In this document: in pieces, positions 21,840-33,286 of the stretch | Numbering within the stretch: the stretch's first letter is position 1 | Layout of the letters: every line of letters begins with the position of its first letter | Source: Brachyhypopomus gauderio | Lineage: Eukaryota > Chordata > Actinopteri > Gymnotiformes > Hypopomidae | Direction: 5' to 3' | DNA length: 64,000 nt | Assembly (NCBI RefSeq): GCF_052324685.1 | Contig: NC_135213.1 | Location: 329,501-393,500, forward strand | Notes under the pieces: generated by a model | Databases searched by the model: none | Told to the model about the DNA's origin: nothing | The model's input: only the letters and a program-made list of their open reading frames with translations | Program-made: the position numbers and the translations under genes

Positions 21840-22450
21840 ACTCACTTCTCAAATAGACTTTATAAAGTACCTTGCTATAAACAATAGCCTGCTTTGTCAG
21901 AGGTTTATCATAAACATGCGCAGATCGGATACTTTAGAGGGAATTGTTATTAGCATTGATTTACCTTTTAACTGATACTAATAATGAGCTCATCTGGCCC
22001 AGTATAGCTATAACCAAGGAAGACAGTGGCTACACAATTAATCAGATTTATTTAATAACCAACAAAATATAAAACAATAACATAACCACACTAGATTAAA
22101 GTAACAAGACCAATACCTAATTGAAACAGAGATACCGACTGGTGCAGGCTGCCTCACAGAGAAGAAGAGCAGAAGAGGAAGAGCCCAGAAGAGGAAAAAG
22201 AGCACAGAAGAGGAAGAGACCCCTACACCCACAAACCTCTCCTTTGATCCCCCCCCCCAGCATCTCAAAGGGACAGCAGTCACAAAAACAAAGTTAACCA
22301 ATGGGAATCAGGTTGCTGGTAAAGACAACAGAGTACATTTCCATACAGAGTGCATTCCACACAGGACTGCCACCTTTGAGTGAAGTCTACAAACCTTTTT
22401 AGGGAGTGATGGAACTCTTACCCTGTTATCATAACCTTTCCCACTACACA
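21840..22450 (-). repeat. Dispersed LTR-like repeat, copy 2
   Basis: This is the inverted counterpart of 150-565. On the reverse strand it shows TGTGTAGTGGGAAAGG at its start (22450), a CTTCCTCTTC run, TTTTGTTGGTTATTAAATAA with AATAAATCT, and CTTGGTTATAGCTATACT. I read it as an LTR in reverse orientation without a visible partner. Confidence 0.5.
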
Positions 22451-22459
22451 ACAAGCTGC

Positions 22460-22740
22460 AAAATGTGACTAAACATGCCACACAAACACACTGATATAGC
22501 TAAAATACAAAGTCAGTTTTATCCCATTGCTATGGGAACCTCTTGAGTTAATCCACCATTTCCCAGTCAACATGCCCATGCAGGCCCCACATGGGTTTGA
22601 AATGGGCTGGTACATGGGCCCTTTTTGGGCAACCCATCTAGGCCTGTTTAATGGGCATGCATTTTCTGCACCACCTGGGTCCTGACCATAATACACTGTA
22701 CAGAACTCTATGAACGCTCTTGCCAGCTTCTAGTTTACAC
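22460..22740. mobile_element. MITE-like fragment
   Basis: CACTGATATAGCTAAAATAC and TCCCATTGCTATGGGAACC reappear inverted at 57855-57935 (GGTTATATCAGTGTGTTTG, TTCCCATAG). The GCCCATGCAGG / CATGGGTTTGAAATGGG portion is internally palindromic. Ends and superfamily are not fixed. From 22741 to 23430 I see nothing recognisable. Confidence 0.4.
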
Positions 22741-23999
22741 AGGATAATAAAATCCTGACCAGTACTCCTTCAAATATACTATACAATTCATTAATTTGAG
22801 CTGCTGCAGTTACTCAAAATTTCCAAAGACACTGATGTCTAACACTTTAATCACCTCTTGGGGGAGATTTTACAAAGGCCAAGTGATGTGTTTACAAGTT
22901 AGGTGTACATAAAACATTTAAAAACTCCAATATAGGAGCTGTCAGGGTTTTGGAAAGTAAAAATGACAATGATTTTCACATGCCTTCATAGTCACATTAT
23001 CACAAACGTGTAACTCACTATTGATTACTTACATCTGTTCTGCGTTCCTTTTTTGAAAGTCTCTCTGCACTCTCAGTGCACGATTTCCATCACAGTCACG
23101 AGCATTGGTAAACCACTTTGAGACAGCTCTCTCAACATCTTTAGTTAATTCTGAAGATAAGCATTTTGTTTTAGGGCACCTACAAAACAAAATTTTTAAT
23201 TGAGATAGAATAAACTGGTTAGGACTATGATCATTTGTTTTTCCCCTCATACTGGGATTAATACTACACAGCTCTACCTTAGAAATGCAGTCATTTGTAT
23301 TTGGTATATTTAATGCCTGTTCTGTTCAGGACACGACTTACTATTAACTGTAAAGGTTTATCACTTAATTAATAACTAACAGGACAATTATCTTTTCTAC
23401 CAAAATGTTAAGCAAACATTCTCTAATGCCAAGTGCAGACTACACGACTTTTTTGTCCCTCACGATGTTCACTATATTCGTTTCATGTCGTACTCGAGTA
23501 ACTGGTAACACTACACGTTAGTCACCGACCAAACATCGTCCTCGTCCCGGCGTGAGTGAGATGCATCCAATTGCACAGCCGGAGAGCCAACTGCAGTTCT
23601 AGACCTGCAGTTCTAGACGTGCTGTAGTTTTAGACATGCGCCACCTAGCGGCTCGGAATGTAGCTAAAGACAGCCAACTGCAGTTCTAGGTCTTGCTGCA
23701 GCCTGCAGGAAGGCGGAGTTGGACATCCAACCCCGCCCACATCCAACTCCACCCTCTAATGCGCTGTCGTGCGCCAACCCACTACTTCTTCATTCGAGAA
23801 TAACTGTGTGGTACTTGAAAATATGCACAATAACTTACAAGTGTTCAAGAGACACGTCGTTGCGCTTAATTTACACATACCTCGTTTACTTTGTGTATCG
23901 TTCCACGTATGCTATTCATTATTTTTATTTATTGGATGGCGAACGTAAAATGTTGACGAGGGGATGTAAAATGGACACAAATAAAGTATTATATCGCGA

Positions 24000-24180
24000 T
24001 AGATCGATCGCCGGTGGTTGGCGCCAGAGCGAACTAGTAACTCATTGAATCATAGATGTAGAACTAGATTTTTTTCAGCGTGAGAAATCGGATGTGTGGC
24101 GTGAGAGCTTGTGAAGACGGTCAAATGTGTGTGTCTCATGCTCAATGCGTGAGAGTTGGCAACTCTGCTACTATAAGTGT
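24000..24180. repeat. Shared hAT module fragment
   Basis: CGATAGATCGATCGCCGG, CTCATTGAATCATAGATG, GTGAGAAATCGGATGTGTGG and AATGTGTGTGTCTCATGC match, in inverted order, the interior of the hAT at 3844-4594 and the stretch 26680-26880. Confidence 0.55.
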
Positions 24181-24651
24181 GAGGGGGATGGATATATATG
24201 TTTACTATTCAGAGTTAATTTCATAGTTAAAATGTATGGGTAAAATGTGGTGATGCAATATGTTATACGTTATATTATACAAGTTCCGTAGCACTGTACT
24301 GCAGTTTGGTTCATTTTAGTTCCGATGGGCTGACTTCCCAGTGGGGGGACTAATTAAGGGACACCTGAGGGGCTGACCTTGTGCTCACACGAGAGGAGAG
24401 TGTGTGCGTAGTTGCGCTACGAGTTTTTCCCAGTACTGAGCTGTTCGGCTGGAAATAAAGAGAAATTCCTTTATTTGTAACCCGACTATTTTTCCTTCCC
24501 ACACCTCAGAAAAGAGACTGGAATAAGTCAATTCACATTATAGGGTTACATAAGTACACAATTAAAATGGTAATGTTTACTGTTTACTGATAATGTTGGT
24601 GATAGAGAAGGGGTATGTTGGTAATGTTGGTAATGGAGAAGGGGTGTAATC

Positions 24652-25095
24652 AGGGCTTAATTTGAGCCGGATCCTGCCGGAACAGGATCCGGGAACTCTT
24701 TCATTTTGAACCAATTAATTGAACAAATAATTCTATAAAAGACATTTTTAAACACAAGATCCACATTCCTAAATCACATTAAGAGCTCTCCTTTTTAGCG
24801 ATGCCTTTCCATGTCTCCCCTATAAAGCTAGTTATACTTTCGTGAGTGACTGTAGCGCGCGACTCCGCACACCTCGCGCGCGTCACATTCTTTGCAGTGT
24901 CCTCCTGAAACGATATGTGGTAGTATAAAGAAACACCCCTCAAACACAGGGGAACATTTACCTGACCAATTTTAATGTTGTATTGTGTTTCAGATTTGAA
25001 AAGTGCTGGAATTTAGGCTAAAGTACTTGAAAATGCACTTAAAATGCACTTCTGCACTTAAAACACTTATAAAACACACGTAAATAGTTCTGGCA
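24652..25095. mobile_element. hAT fragment, same family as 596-1407
   Basis: AGGGCTTAATTTGAGCCGGA, TCCTGCCGGAACAGGATCC and CTCTTTCATTTTGAA match the reverse complement of 1330-1407. Near 25020-25085 the strings TGCACTTAAAACACTTATAA and AACACACGTAAAT match 690-715 inverted. It lies inside the inner inverted repeat. Confidence 0.6.
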
Positions 25096-25299
25096 GTTCT
25101 GTTTACTGGGAGCAAAAACAGTCCGAGTTTCGAACGTAACATGGGCGTGGCTTCGGACTTGAGAAGAGGGTAGAGTTGGATGTGGGCGGGGTTGGATGTC
25201 CAACTCCGCCTTCTTGCAGGCTGCAGCGAGAGGCTTCTCGTTCTAGACCAGCAGTTCCAATGCATGCCGTAGGCTCAGGGGCTTGTATATTGTAATAAT

Positions 25300-26273
25300 T
25301 AGGGCTGTATTCAACTAAGGATTTTCATAGTCGAATCGGATTCGTCAGCTTTTCCCTTTAGTCGACTAATAGTCGAATCGGGTTTATTTCTTTTTTATTT
25401 AGAGCATCTTAAACGGGATCCCGTTCTCATTCAGGACTTTTTTCCTCTTCAAAGTAAAAACCTAAAACACTCAGATAAATGAATAAATACGGTAGGTTGG
25501 CTTTATTCAGCTTTTATTTATTTACTTACTTATTTTTTATGAAACGTTAGAGAACATTAACCGTCAGTGCGCATTGCGCAGATCGAACTGTCAGACAGGC
25601 ACTGTGCAAAATGTCAAAAATATTTTAAATAAAATATGCCTGCCTGAAAATATTAAAAAATTGACACACAACAGCATAAAAATATAAGGAAAGGTTCAAG
25701 TAACGGGGTTTAAAAGCAAACAACAAAAAATGTTTATAGGCTTACTTGCCGAGACGCACCGCGACGACACGAGATGACACGACCGAAACGACAAACGGCT
25801 GAACTGGTTTTTTTTTCGCCTTATGCGTTTTAAATGGTATGCCATGTTGGTTGTTGTCGTGCGAAATGAAAGACGGTGATGACATAACTTGCACTTTACT
25901 CATCTGTATCTTTTTGAAGTTTTTTAGTAGCCATTATAATCTCGGTAGATGCTGCGTATTCTGCGTGTTCAGCTCCGCTCGGTTGGATTGTGCAACTGCA
26001 GGGTGTGATTTATTAATGTGTAGTAAGGAAGATGCCTATTGTTAATGCGCAAACACCATTTTAAAATATTTATTAACAGAAATTAGGATGATTTTATTTG
26101 ACAAAAGGCTATATATAACGAAAACAAAGACATTTCATGTAACAACTAATGCTTAGCTGCATCCTTGGACACCTCCACGCAGTTAGAATGGTACATTCGA
26201 CTATGACATTCATAGTCGACTAGGGGGTATAGTCGACTATAGTCGAATCAGCGACTATTGCAGGTCACCCCTA
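25300..26273. mobile_element. hAT element (974 bp)
   Basis: Ends are TAGGGCTGTATTCAAC and (reverse complement) TAGGGGTGACCTGCAATAG, with a perfect 8-bp duplication GTAATAAT at 25292-25299 and 26274-26281. Subterminal TAGTCGAATCGG and TAGTCGACTA repeats recur near both ends. I see no transposase motif inside; it is non-autonomous. Confidence 0.9.
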
Positions 26274-26679
26274 GTAATAATAATTCATTGTATAAAGAGT
26301 TTATTTGTTAAATATGCCCATTGATTCTCAATTGTTTTAGCCAAATCTATAACATTTGACAAGTTTTAAACGATAATGTACACCACATTTTGTATTTAAA
26401 TAGAAGTAGTACGCCTCATTTTCCCTGTTCTTTTAGGGAGTTTTGATTAATTTTGTCATTTACACACACAGCTTGTCTTCTGAAGATATTTTATTTTTAA
26501 TGAAACTACTGGATTACTGGCATAGGCTATTTTGTATTAAAAATCAGCAAAAATTGCTTAATGTCCGGATGCTTTCAGTGAGTAAGCATACATTTCCAGA
26601 ATGTTAGGAGCGATTTATTTTACTCGTATACATTCATTGGCATGCAACTAGCAAATATTATGTGATACTTGGGGTTTTT

Positions 26680-26885
26680 CGCTCACACGCCACACATCCG
26701 ATTTCTCACGCCGAAAAAAAATCTAGTTTATTTACCTCTGATCCATATCTATGATTCAATGAGTTCCCAGTTTGCTCTGGCGCAAACACTGGCGATCGAT
26801 CGATCGCAATATAATACTTAATTTTTGTCCATTTTACGTTTGCCACCCCACCCCCGGCAACAATTTACGTTCGCAGGACTAGCAT
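26680..26885. repeat. Shared hAT module (GATCGATCG, poly-C)
   Basis: CACACATCCGATTTCTCACG, ATATCTATGATTCAATGAG, CGATCGATCGATCGCAATAT and TCCATTTTACGTTTGCC match the interior of the hAT at 3844-4594 in the same order. No target duplication was found, so this is a fragment. Confidence 0.6.
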
Positions 26886-27246
26886 TTCTCTCAAAGTCGA
26901 AGTAGCTACAAAGTAGCCATAAAGGTAGCCAGAACTAACGAACTAAGACACACTAACGCTAGCCAGATTCATCCTTCATGACAAACATTACGATAACACA
27001 AAAATGACCTTCAGACATTATCATATATCTATCATATATTATTGTTGCTTATAAATATCATTCTTCCATCTGCTCCCGCGACATACTAAAACTCTATCTG
27101 GATATTACGTTACATACATCTAAAACTACGGCACGTCTAGAACTGCAGGTCTAGAACTGCGGTTGGCTCTCCGGCTGTGCAATTGAATGATGTAGGAGAT
27201 AGTTCGTAGATCATCACGCGGGGGCGGGGCATAGAAGCTGACAATA

Positions 27247-29449
27247 ATGGCTACAGAAGCGCTTTGCGTGGTGGTAGCGCTTTTGTGCTCAGAAAAGCAC
27301 AAAAAAAGAGGAAACGACGACTGTGGGCTCGTTCCTGGGTGAACCAAAGAGGACATCACGGGCTTTGTGTACTCCAGAGAGAACTTGAGGTATGGTAAAG
27401 ATGTAGCTACTTAGGTTTCTACTTGTAGCTACGTAGCTACTTGACTTTTAACTTTACTTAGAAATACGACCAAAAATGGAAATATCCAAGGTACTGCTCT
27501 AAACTACGCTGACTCGTAAGAAATAATAATAAAAAATCATGCACCCCCTACCGAGAAGGTGTGCTTTTCTTGACGGGGGTGCTGATTTCGCCACAACACC
27601 TGTGATCGGTCTCAACCTTTTCAAACCGTGCAACTAGTGCATTTGGTGAGGAAGCTTGGGTTTGAACCTCTCCAACTGTAATGTACTTAGTAAATAAATA
27701 TATTAAAAAGGCACCACATTAAAACATGCTACCTGCAGAAGTCTAGGTATGGATAAAAGTAAAGTAATACTTGTGATTAGAATGTTATTATTAGGGGTAG
27801 GCATAGATTAATTTTTTTAATCTAGATTAATCTCACTGAAATCTTGAAATTAATCTAGATTAATCTAGATTAATCTATATTAAAATGGCTCATATGCCTG
27901 CTACCCAAGTAATGACTAAAAGTCAGTTTTTGAGATAGGGTTTCTTAATACAGAGGGCGCATTAGACCAGGGGCTCATCTCCTGTTTCCAAAATGCATCA
28001 CTTACTGCTTGAGAAAGTTGTTCTACTTTGATACTTGAAGAAAAAAAACATGCTCAATAAAATGTAGGCTACTCGTGTTCAACGGTTTTTTCAGTTAAAC
28101 ATGAATTTGTAAGCCTACATACTGTACATTAAAAGGGGTTGATAACATGTTTATTCAGCTAAACATGATATATGAAATGTAAGCCAACATTTAGTACATT
28201 TAACCTCACGGACGTAATTTGGGGGGGACTTTTTCAAAAGCCGGTTTTGGTCCTCTGCAGTTTTAACAGTTAAAAAGAAATATTTAAATAGCGACGAATC
28301 TAGCGCTAGGACCATGCAGAAAACGACCACTCCTAGCTCCACTCCACTTTACGTTCCTAAAAACGTACTTTACGTTCCTTTACGTTAAAAACGCACTTTA
28401 CGTTCCTAACCTGACGACTTCGTGGCTGCATCCATGTACACACGTATGATTTGTAATTCACAGGTTTGAAAACTCGTTCTCGCCGCTACTGTGCAATTTG
28501 GTTAGGAATACAGCCGAGCTAAACTATCAAGTTGAAAATCATCATATTTTGCTTACCCATTTTGACCCAGTTTCCAACCCAACTTTAAGAATAGATTAAC
28601 GGCGATAATTTTTATATCGCCCGATAAGAGTATCAAATTAACGAACGCCGTTAACGGCCCACCACTAGTTATTATTTAATTGTTTATTATTATTGCTGTC
28701 GCCCAGCATTGCTGTCTTGGCATACACACAAGTTATGTTGATCAGTCATTCACAACTAGTAAATGTACAATCTACATCATAAGGCTGCGAGAGCAAGGCT
28801 TGATTCCTTTACCATGAAGGGTCACATATTTTAAAAACATGTCATATTTTATTTCATAATACAGAGCATTCCTATTGTTGAATTATGATTGACAATTATC
28901 TAGAATCGATATCTAATCAAGTCAGAAAACAAATCAAATAGTGACCTTGTGAATCTGAGTCAGCTTGACTAGGGAACTCAGTGGTGATAGTCCTATGAAA
29001 AAGGTCACTTTAGTATTTTTTTGTATAAAATATATATATTTTTGTCCAAATATTGCCAAAGATTATATTGATGTTGTTATCCTATAGGACAATGATAGGA
29101 GGGCATTCCATGATCTTCTCAGGATGGATGTTGAAGATTTCAACTACCTACTTGGAAAGGTGGAGCCACATATCTTGAAGATGGACACAAAAATGAGGAG
29201 GGCCATCAGTGCTAGACAGCGTCTGTCAGTCACACTTCGTTTCCTTGCTACTGGTAAATATAGTAAATTTAAGAACATTGATTAAAATAAAATATTTCAT
29301 TTCAAACACATAATAACTTGCTAATCTCTGTAGGAGAATCCTTTAGGTCTCTGAGCTTCCAGTACCGAATTGGCCGAACTACTATCAGTGAGATATTAAT
29401 GGACACCTGTGTAGCCCTGTATGAAACCTTAAAGGAAAACTATTTAAAG
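27247..29449 (+). pseudogene. Harbinger (HARBI1-like) transposase gene, first three exons
   Basis: Exon 1 (27247-27389) starts MATEALCVVVALL. One base later in frame it gives RKAQKKRKRRLWARSW, the basic start typical of HARBI1-type proteins, and ends in QRELE at a GTATGG donor. Exon 2 (29088-29253) gives DNDRRAFHDLLRMDVEDFNY. Exon 3 (29334-29449) gives GESFRSLSFQYRIGRTTIS. Borders are GT-AG and phases agree (exon 2 is 166 bases, exon 3 is 116), so I trust the model. The region encodes the DNA-binding half; the DDE nuclease half does not follow, because a solo LTR lies at 29571 and no continuation appears after it. The apparent one-base shift in exon 1 also breaks it. A hAT element sits in intron 1. 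Confidence 0.75.
27792..28667. mobile_element. hAT element (876 bp) in Harbinger intron 1
   Basis: Ends are TAGGGGTAGGCATAG and (reverse complement) TAGTGGTGGGCCGTTAACG. The 8-bp duplication GTTATTAT is at 27784-27791 and 28668-28675. The subterminal region has repeated AATCTAGATT units. No transposase is visible. Confidence 0.88.
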
Positions 29450-29570
29450 GTATGACATTTGCTCTAAATAAAAGTTTGAGTTTTGAGTGAATACATGAAA
29501 TTATAGAAATATTTATGTTTATTACAGTCTTCACATTTATATAAGTTGTTTTCTTTCAAATTAAGAACAG

Positions 29571-30019
29571 TGTAACGGGGCTCGCGCCCCGGAGCGAGAA
29601 GACGGACACAATCGCTGAGAAGAGCGAGATTTATTGAAGGGAATACCAGAATCGTCGTCGCTGAGCCAGGCAGGGTCAATAACGGGAGGGCAGTCCGAAT
29701 AACAGGCGAACACGGGCATAACGATGACAGGGGAACACAGACTATGAATCACAAAACAAAAACACACGACGGCCAGGTATACAATCAAACAGCAAACAGT
29801 CCAACATCCAAAATATCAAAACACCAGACAAAGGGAGACTCAGGGGTTTTTATACATGGGACAGAAAACGAGGAACAGGTGTGAACGATAATACAGGGGC
29901 GTGGTAACAAACGAGGAATCACGAAGACAAACGAGCTGGGCGGGATGAACAGGCAGGGAACACGGACATAAGGGAACCCAGAGTGGCAGCTACGAGAGGG
30001 GGCGTTGCCCTACGTGACA
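29571..30019 (-). mobile_element. Solo LTR of the proline-rich element
   Basis: Reverse orientation, 449 bp, TGTAAC...GTGACA on the plus strand, flanked by the 5-bp duplication AACAG at 29566-29570 and 30020-30024. It is close to the LTR of copy 2. On the minus strand a frame from MPVFACYSDCPPVIDPAWLS through IPFNKSRSSQRLCPS to the LTR end is open, as in the full copies. It arose by LTR-LTR recombination after insertion. Confidence 0.93.
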
Positions 30020-30024
30020 AACAG

Positions 30025-30407
30025 TCATATGCCCAATGTTAAAGAAAAGCACTAAAGGAAGCACTATCTCTGTGCCTCATACAAATTTTGCCACACCATT
30101 CATATTTAAATTCCCAATTCTGTCGTTAGCACCACCGCTAGCTAGTTTCGATTCATCCCTTTGACGTCCTCTGTTTACATATTCCGCCTCCGAGAACCAC
30201 GGAGCTGTGAACCTTATTTTGTTTGGAAACTTATTTTGCTTAAGATGTTATCTAGTACAGATATTATTGTTTATTACGTTTTTAAAGCTGTACTGTCGTC
30301 TCAGTTTTTCTTTATTGCAGTTTATTAAGAAAGGAAAAAAAAAAAATTCGGGGGGGGGGGGGGGGGGGGGTAGCGGGCCCAGGTTTAAAGGTCACGGTTC
30401 GCTACTG

Positions 30408-30440
<33 letters not shown>

Positions 30441-31826
30441 GGGGCGGGACACGATTAAAAAATTATCGAATTAATTAGAAGCTTTGTAATTAATTAATCG
30501 AAATTAATCGCATTTCAGTATTTAACATGAGAAATATTAATTTAAATATGAATGAATCAATGAACATAATCATAAACTGCAACATCTTGTTTATGTTTCC
30601 ACCAGTCTACTACACAGACCAATAGATGAGTGCAGAAAACAGAGCAAACACTGAGAACACTGGAAATTCTGACCAAAAAGGAGTTTTGCTCAGGATATGG
30701 AAGAATACGAAGAACTGAAGTAAATCAGAAGATGTTTTTAATACCATTTTAGATGGTTGTTACAAACCCCTCAAGCTCTGTCGGGGGGGGGGGGGGGGGG
30801 GGGGGGGGGGTATGTAACAAGTGGAGATGGTAATCAGGTGGAATGGATGAATGTGAGACTGAGATGTAGAAAAGAAGACCACAACAAAATTCCCAAGGTC
30901 AATATCTGTTTACTGTGGGATATGGAATATATATTATATATATATATAATAAAATAAGGAAAAAAACACACACAAGACTGGACCCTGGACGACACCAAAT
31001 CAAAGAACACAAAACAAAACACACCTTAAACTAGAAACCCAAAACAGCAAGAACTAACTCTATAATCCAAGAAAAAAACACAACTATCCTTATCTACCTA
31101 CTCTAATAAGCAAAATATACAAAGTGGGTGTCCGCCCCTTACCTAATGAGTCTAAATAAGATAAGGCCTACGTGGTGGATATGTAGGAGCGTGCTCAACC
31201 TTACCTGTCCAGCCCCAAAAAACAACAAAACAACAATCCCAAAGGAACATCAATTTCAACTCAATTACTAAGTCAATTCCATTGAGCTAGAAATTGCAAT
31301 ACATGGCTCATAGCTCAACCTTTACTCCAGCAAATGAGCAAACATTTTCAGGCTAAAGCAGCATGGCCCAAGCTGCTCTTCCTCTGTGGTCTCTCTCTCC
31401 AGTCTTCTCCTCTCCTTCTCCCTCTAGTGGCGTCTTAAAAAGGCAAGGCTCCGCTTTCTTCGCTTTGTCTTTCTGGATGGCAGTTCGTAACTTGCATCAG
31501 TTGACACAATTTGCAGCACTTCTTGTAAAGCCTGGATTATACTTTCGCGAGTGACCATAGCGCGAACCTCCGTGACTGGCTGAGGCGTTTAAACTTGCCG
31601 CGTCTTAATTAAGCCTTCAACCACAGAGACCGGTCTACAGTCCACAGCAATCCATCTCACCACTAAATTGGTCAATTTGTCTAACGTGGACTTTGACATT
31701 TTGTTTAATTTGAACCCCGACATGTGGTCGAGTGTTGACTGGCGACACTGCTCGTACTAGGAATACATTTAGCAGCTAAGTTATCATTACTGACCTGTGC
31801 GTTAGCCCCAACATGTTTTGCGTTGA
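30025..31826. other. Repeat-rich stretch without genes
   Basis: 30110-30215 is an inverted match to about 46888-47000 (GCTAGCTAGTTT, TTTACATATTC). G homopolymers lie at about 30350-30370 and 30782-30810, and (TA)n runs at about 30410-30433 and 30930-30950. A terminal-like GGGGCGGGACACGATTAAAA begins at 30441; a matching AATTAATCGAAATTAACGCG lies at 34275-34295, hinting at one element around the stretch. At 31530-31600 there is a MITE end, GGATTATACTTTCGCGAGTG, whose relatives occur near 24828, 32080 and 37690. Confidence 0.45.
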
Positions 31827-32228
31827 GGTGGTAACAGAGATGGGGACTCGAGTTTGGGACTCGGACTCGAGTCGCACTTAAGTCGCATATACAGTGACTT
31901 CAGACTCGACTTAGACTTGCATTCAAAAGACTTGCGACTCGACTTGGACTCGTGATTTGAGACTCGTGAACAATCTTTTATTTGTAATGTTCTTTTGCGT
32001 TTCATTTGACAACCTTTTCTCCGCCTGTCTGAATGCTTTTTACTTCCCGCTGACGTAACATTTTCGCGACGCGTCAAGTATTTCGCAAGTGACCGTTGCG
32101 CGCCACTCCGCACACCTCACGAGACCTGGCGCTGCGCGCGCCGCAAAACATCGCGATCATGACGGCGCTGGTGAGGACGCTCGCTACTGTTCCACCATTC
32201 ATAATAAGTTTTGGGTACAAAACAAGTA

Positions 32229-32341
32229 CAAGTAGCAAATAGAAGAGCAGCAAACTGCAGAGTGTGTGGCATAAAAATACAGTACGCTGGTTCCACCACA
32301 TCTAATTTTATTCGCCACCTGAAAACCCACCCGGAAAGGTT
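32229..32341 (+). pseudogene. BED zinc-finger remnant of hAT transposase
   Basis: The plus-strand reading NCRVCGIKIQYAGSTTSNFI continues RHLKTHPER. CxxC followed by HxxxxH is the BED finger pattern, and TSNFIRHLK..HPE is its typical C-terminal half. The upstream Trp/Phe half is degenerate. Confidence 0.65.
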
Positions 32342-33004
32342 AGTCACTGCCTGAAAGGTTATTAGCAATATTGGTATTGACTTGCCACCAGTGCACCAGT
32401 AGAGAGGGTGTTCAGTCATGGAGGCCTCATAATGCGCCCTCACCGAGCCAGGCTAAGTGCAAGTACCCTGTCAATCCTGATCTTTTAAAAATGTAATGCG
32501 TTAGTTGCATAAACATTTTCCTTGTATTGGACACTGAAAGACACCTTGAAGTTCAAATAGATTGTGTTTGATCCAGTTCATTAGGAGACAAATAGTTGTT
32601 GCTGCAGGGCTTTTTATGTCAGAATCATTATTATTGTAAAATTTGAATTCTGTTTTTAATTTTTATTTTATAATCACTAATTTGGTTGCTATTTTCTTTA
32701 TATGCAGACCTTTCATATATATAGTTAAAAATGTGATTTTTTAATTTCACAGCCCTCCTTTATCTTTTAAAACAAAATATAGCAGATGTTCTACTGAAAG
32801 AAGCGAATATTGTATCCAGAAAAATGTCAGTTTTGTAAGAAAAATACTTTTTGGAGAAAAATACGGATACAAAATTTATCTGGAAAACATTTGTGTGTGC
32901 GTGCGCACTTTTAAAAATTTTATTTCTTCATTTACCAGTTTAAGCTATTATACATCAGAAGTGTCATAACAGACCATTACAACTATACAGTGATTTGCGA
33001 CTAC

Positions 33005-33178
33005 AGTGTCACTCAAATATTTGGGACTTGACTTGGACTTGAGAACAAAGACTTGAGACTTGACTTGGACTTGAGAACAAAGACTTGAGACTTGACTTGG
33101 ACTTGAGATCAAAGACTTGAGACTTGACTTGGACTTGAGATCAAAGACTTGAGACTTGACTTGGACTTGCAAAAAATG
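33005..33178 (+). repeat. 32-bp minisatellite at hAT end
   Basis: About five tandem units of roughly 32 bases, with the core GACTTGACTTGGACTTGAGA followed by A/TCAAA. Less regular copies of the core occur at the opposite end (31890-31975). Confidence 0.85.
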
Positions 33179-33286
33179 ACTTGTGAGCATCTCTGGGTGG
33201 TAACGAAGGGTGGAAGTGCTCCTGTGATAAGCGAACTCCTAGTGCAAATAACACTATTTGTGTTTGTACTTCCATCTGAAAGTTTC

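Larger units (their letters stand above)
23566..27186. repeat. Long inverted-repeat (fold-back) structure with nested elements
   Basis: The left arm 23568-23640 (CAATTGCACAGCCGGAGAGC, then a doubled CTGCAGTTCTAGAC motif) matches the reverse complement of 27114-27186 over about 70 bases with few mismatches. Inside it a second inverted pair (about 23697-23760 and 25166-25230; GGCGGAGTTGGACATCC) encloses 24652-25095. A hAT element sits at 25300-26273. The outer arms could be the ends of a large non-autonomous transposon; no target duplication is certain. Confidence 0.6.
31835..33195 (+). mobile_element. hAT element (1361 bp) with BED exon and minisatellite
   Basis: Ends CAGAGATGGGGACTCGAG and (reverse complement) CAGAGATGCTCACAAGTC are flanked by a perfect 8-bp duplication GGTGGTAA at 31827-31834 and 33196-33203. 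Both subterminal zones are made of ACTTGACTTGGACTTGAG-type repeats. A BED-like zinc-finger piece lies at about 32229-32341; the catalytic part is gone. Confidence 0.9.
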
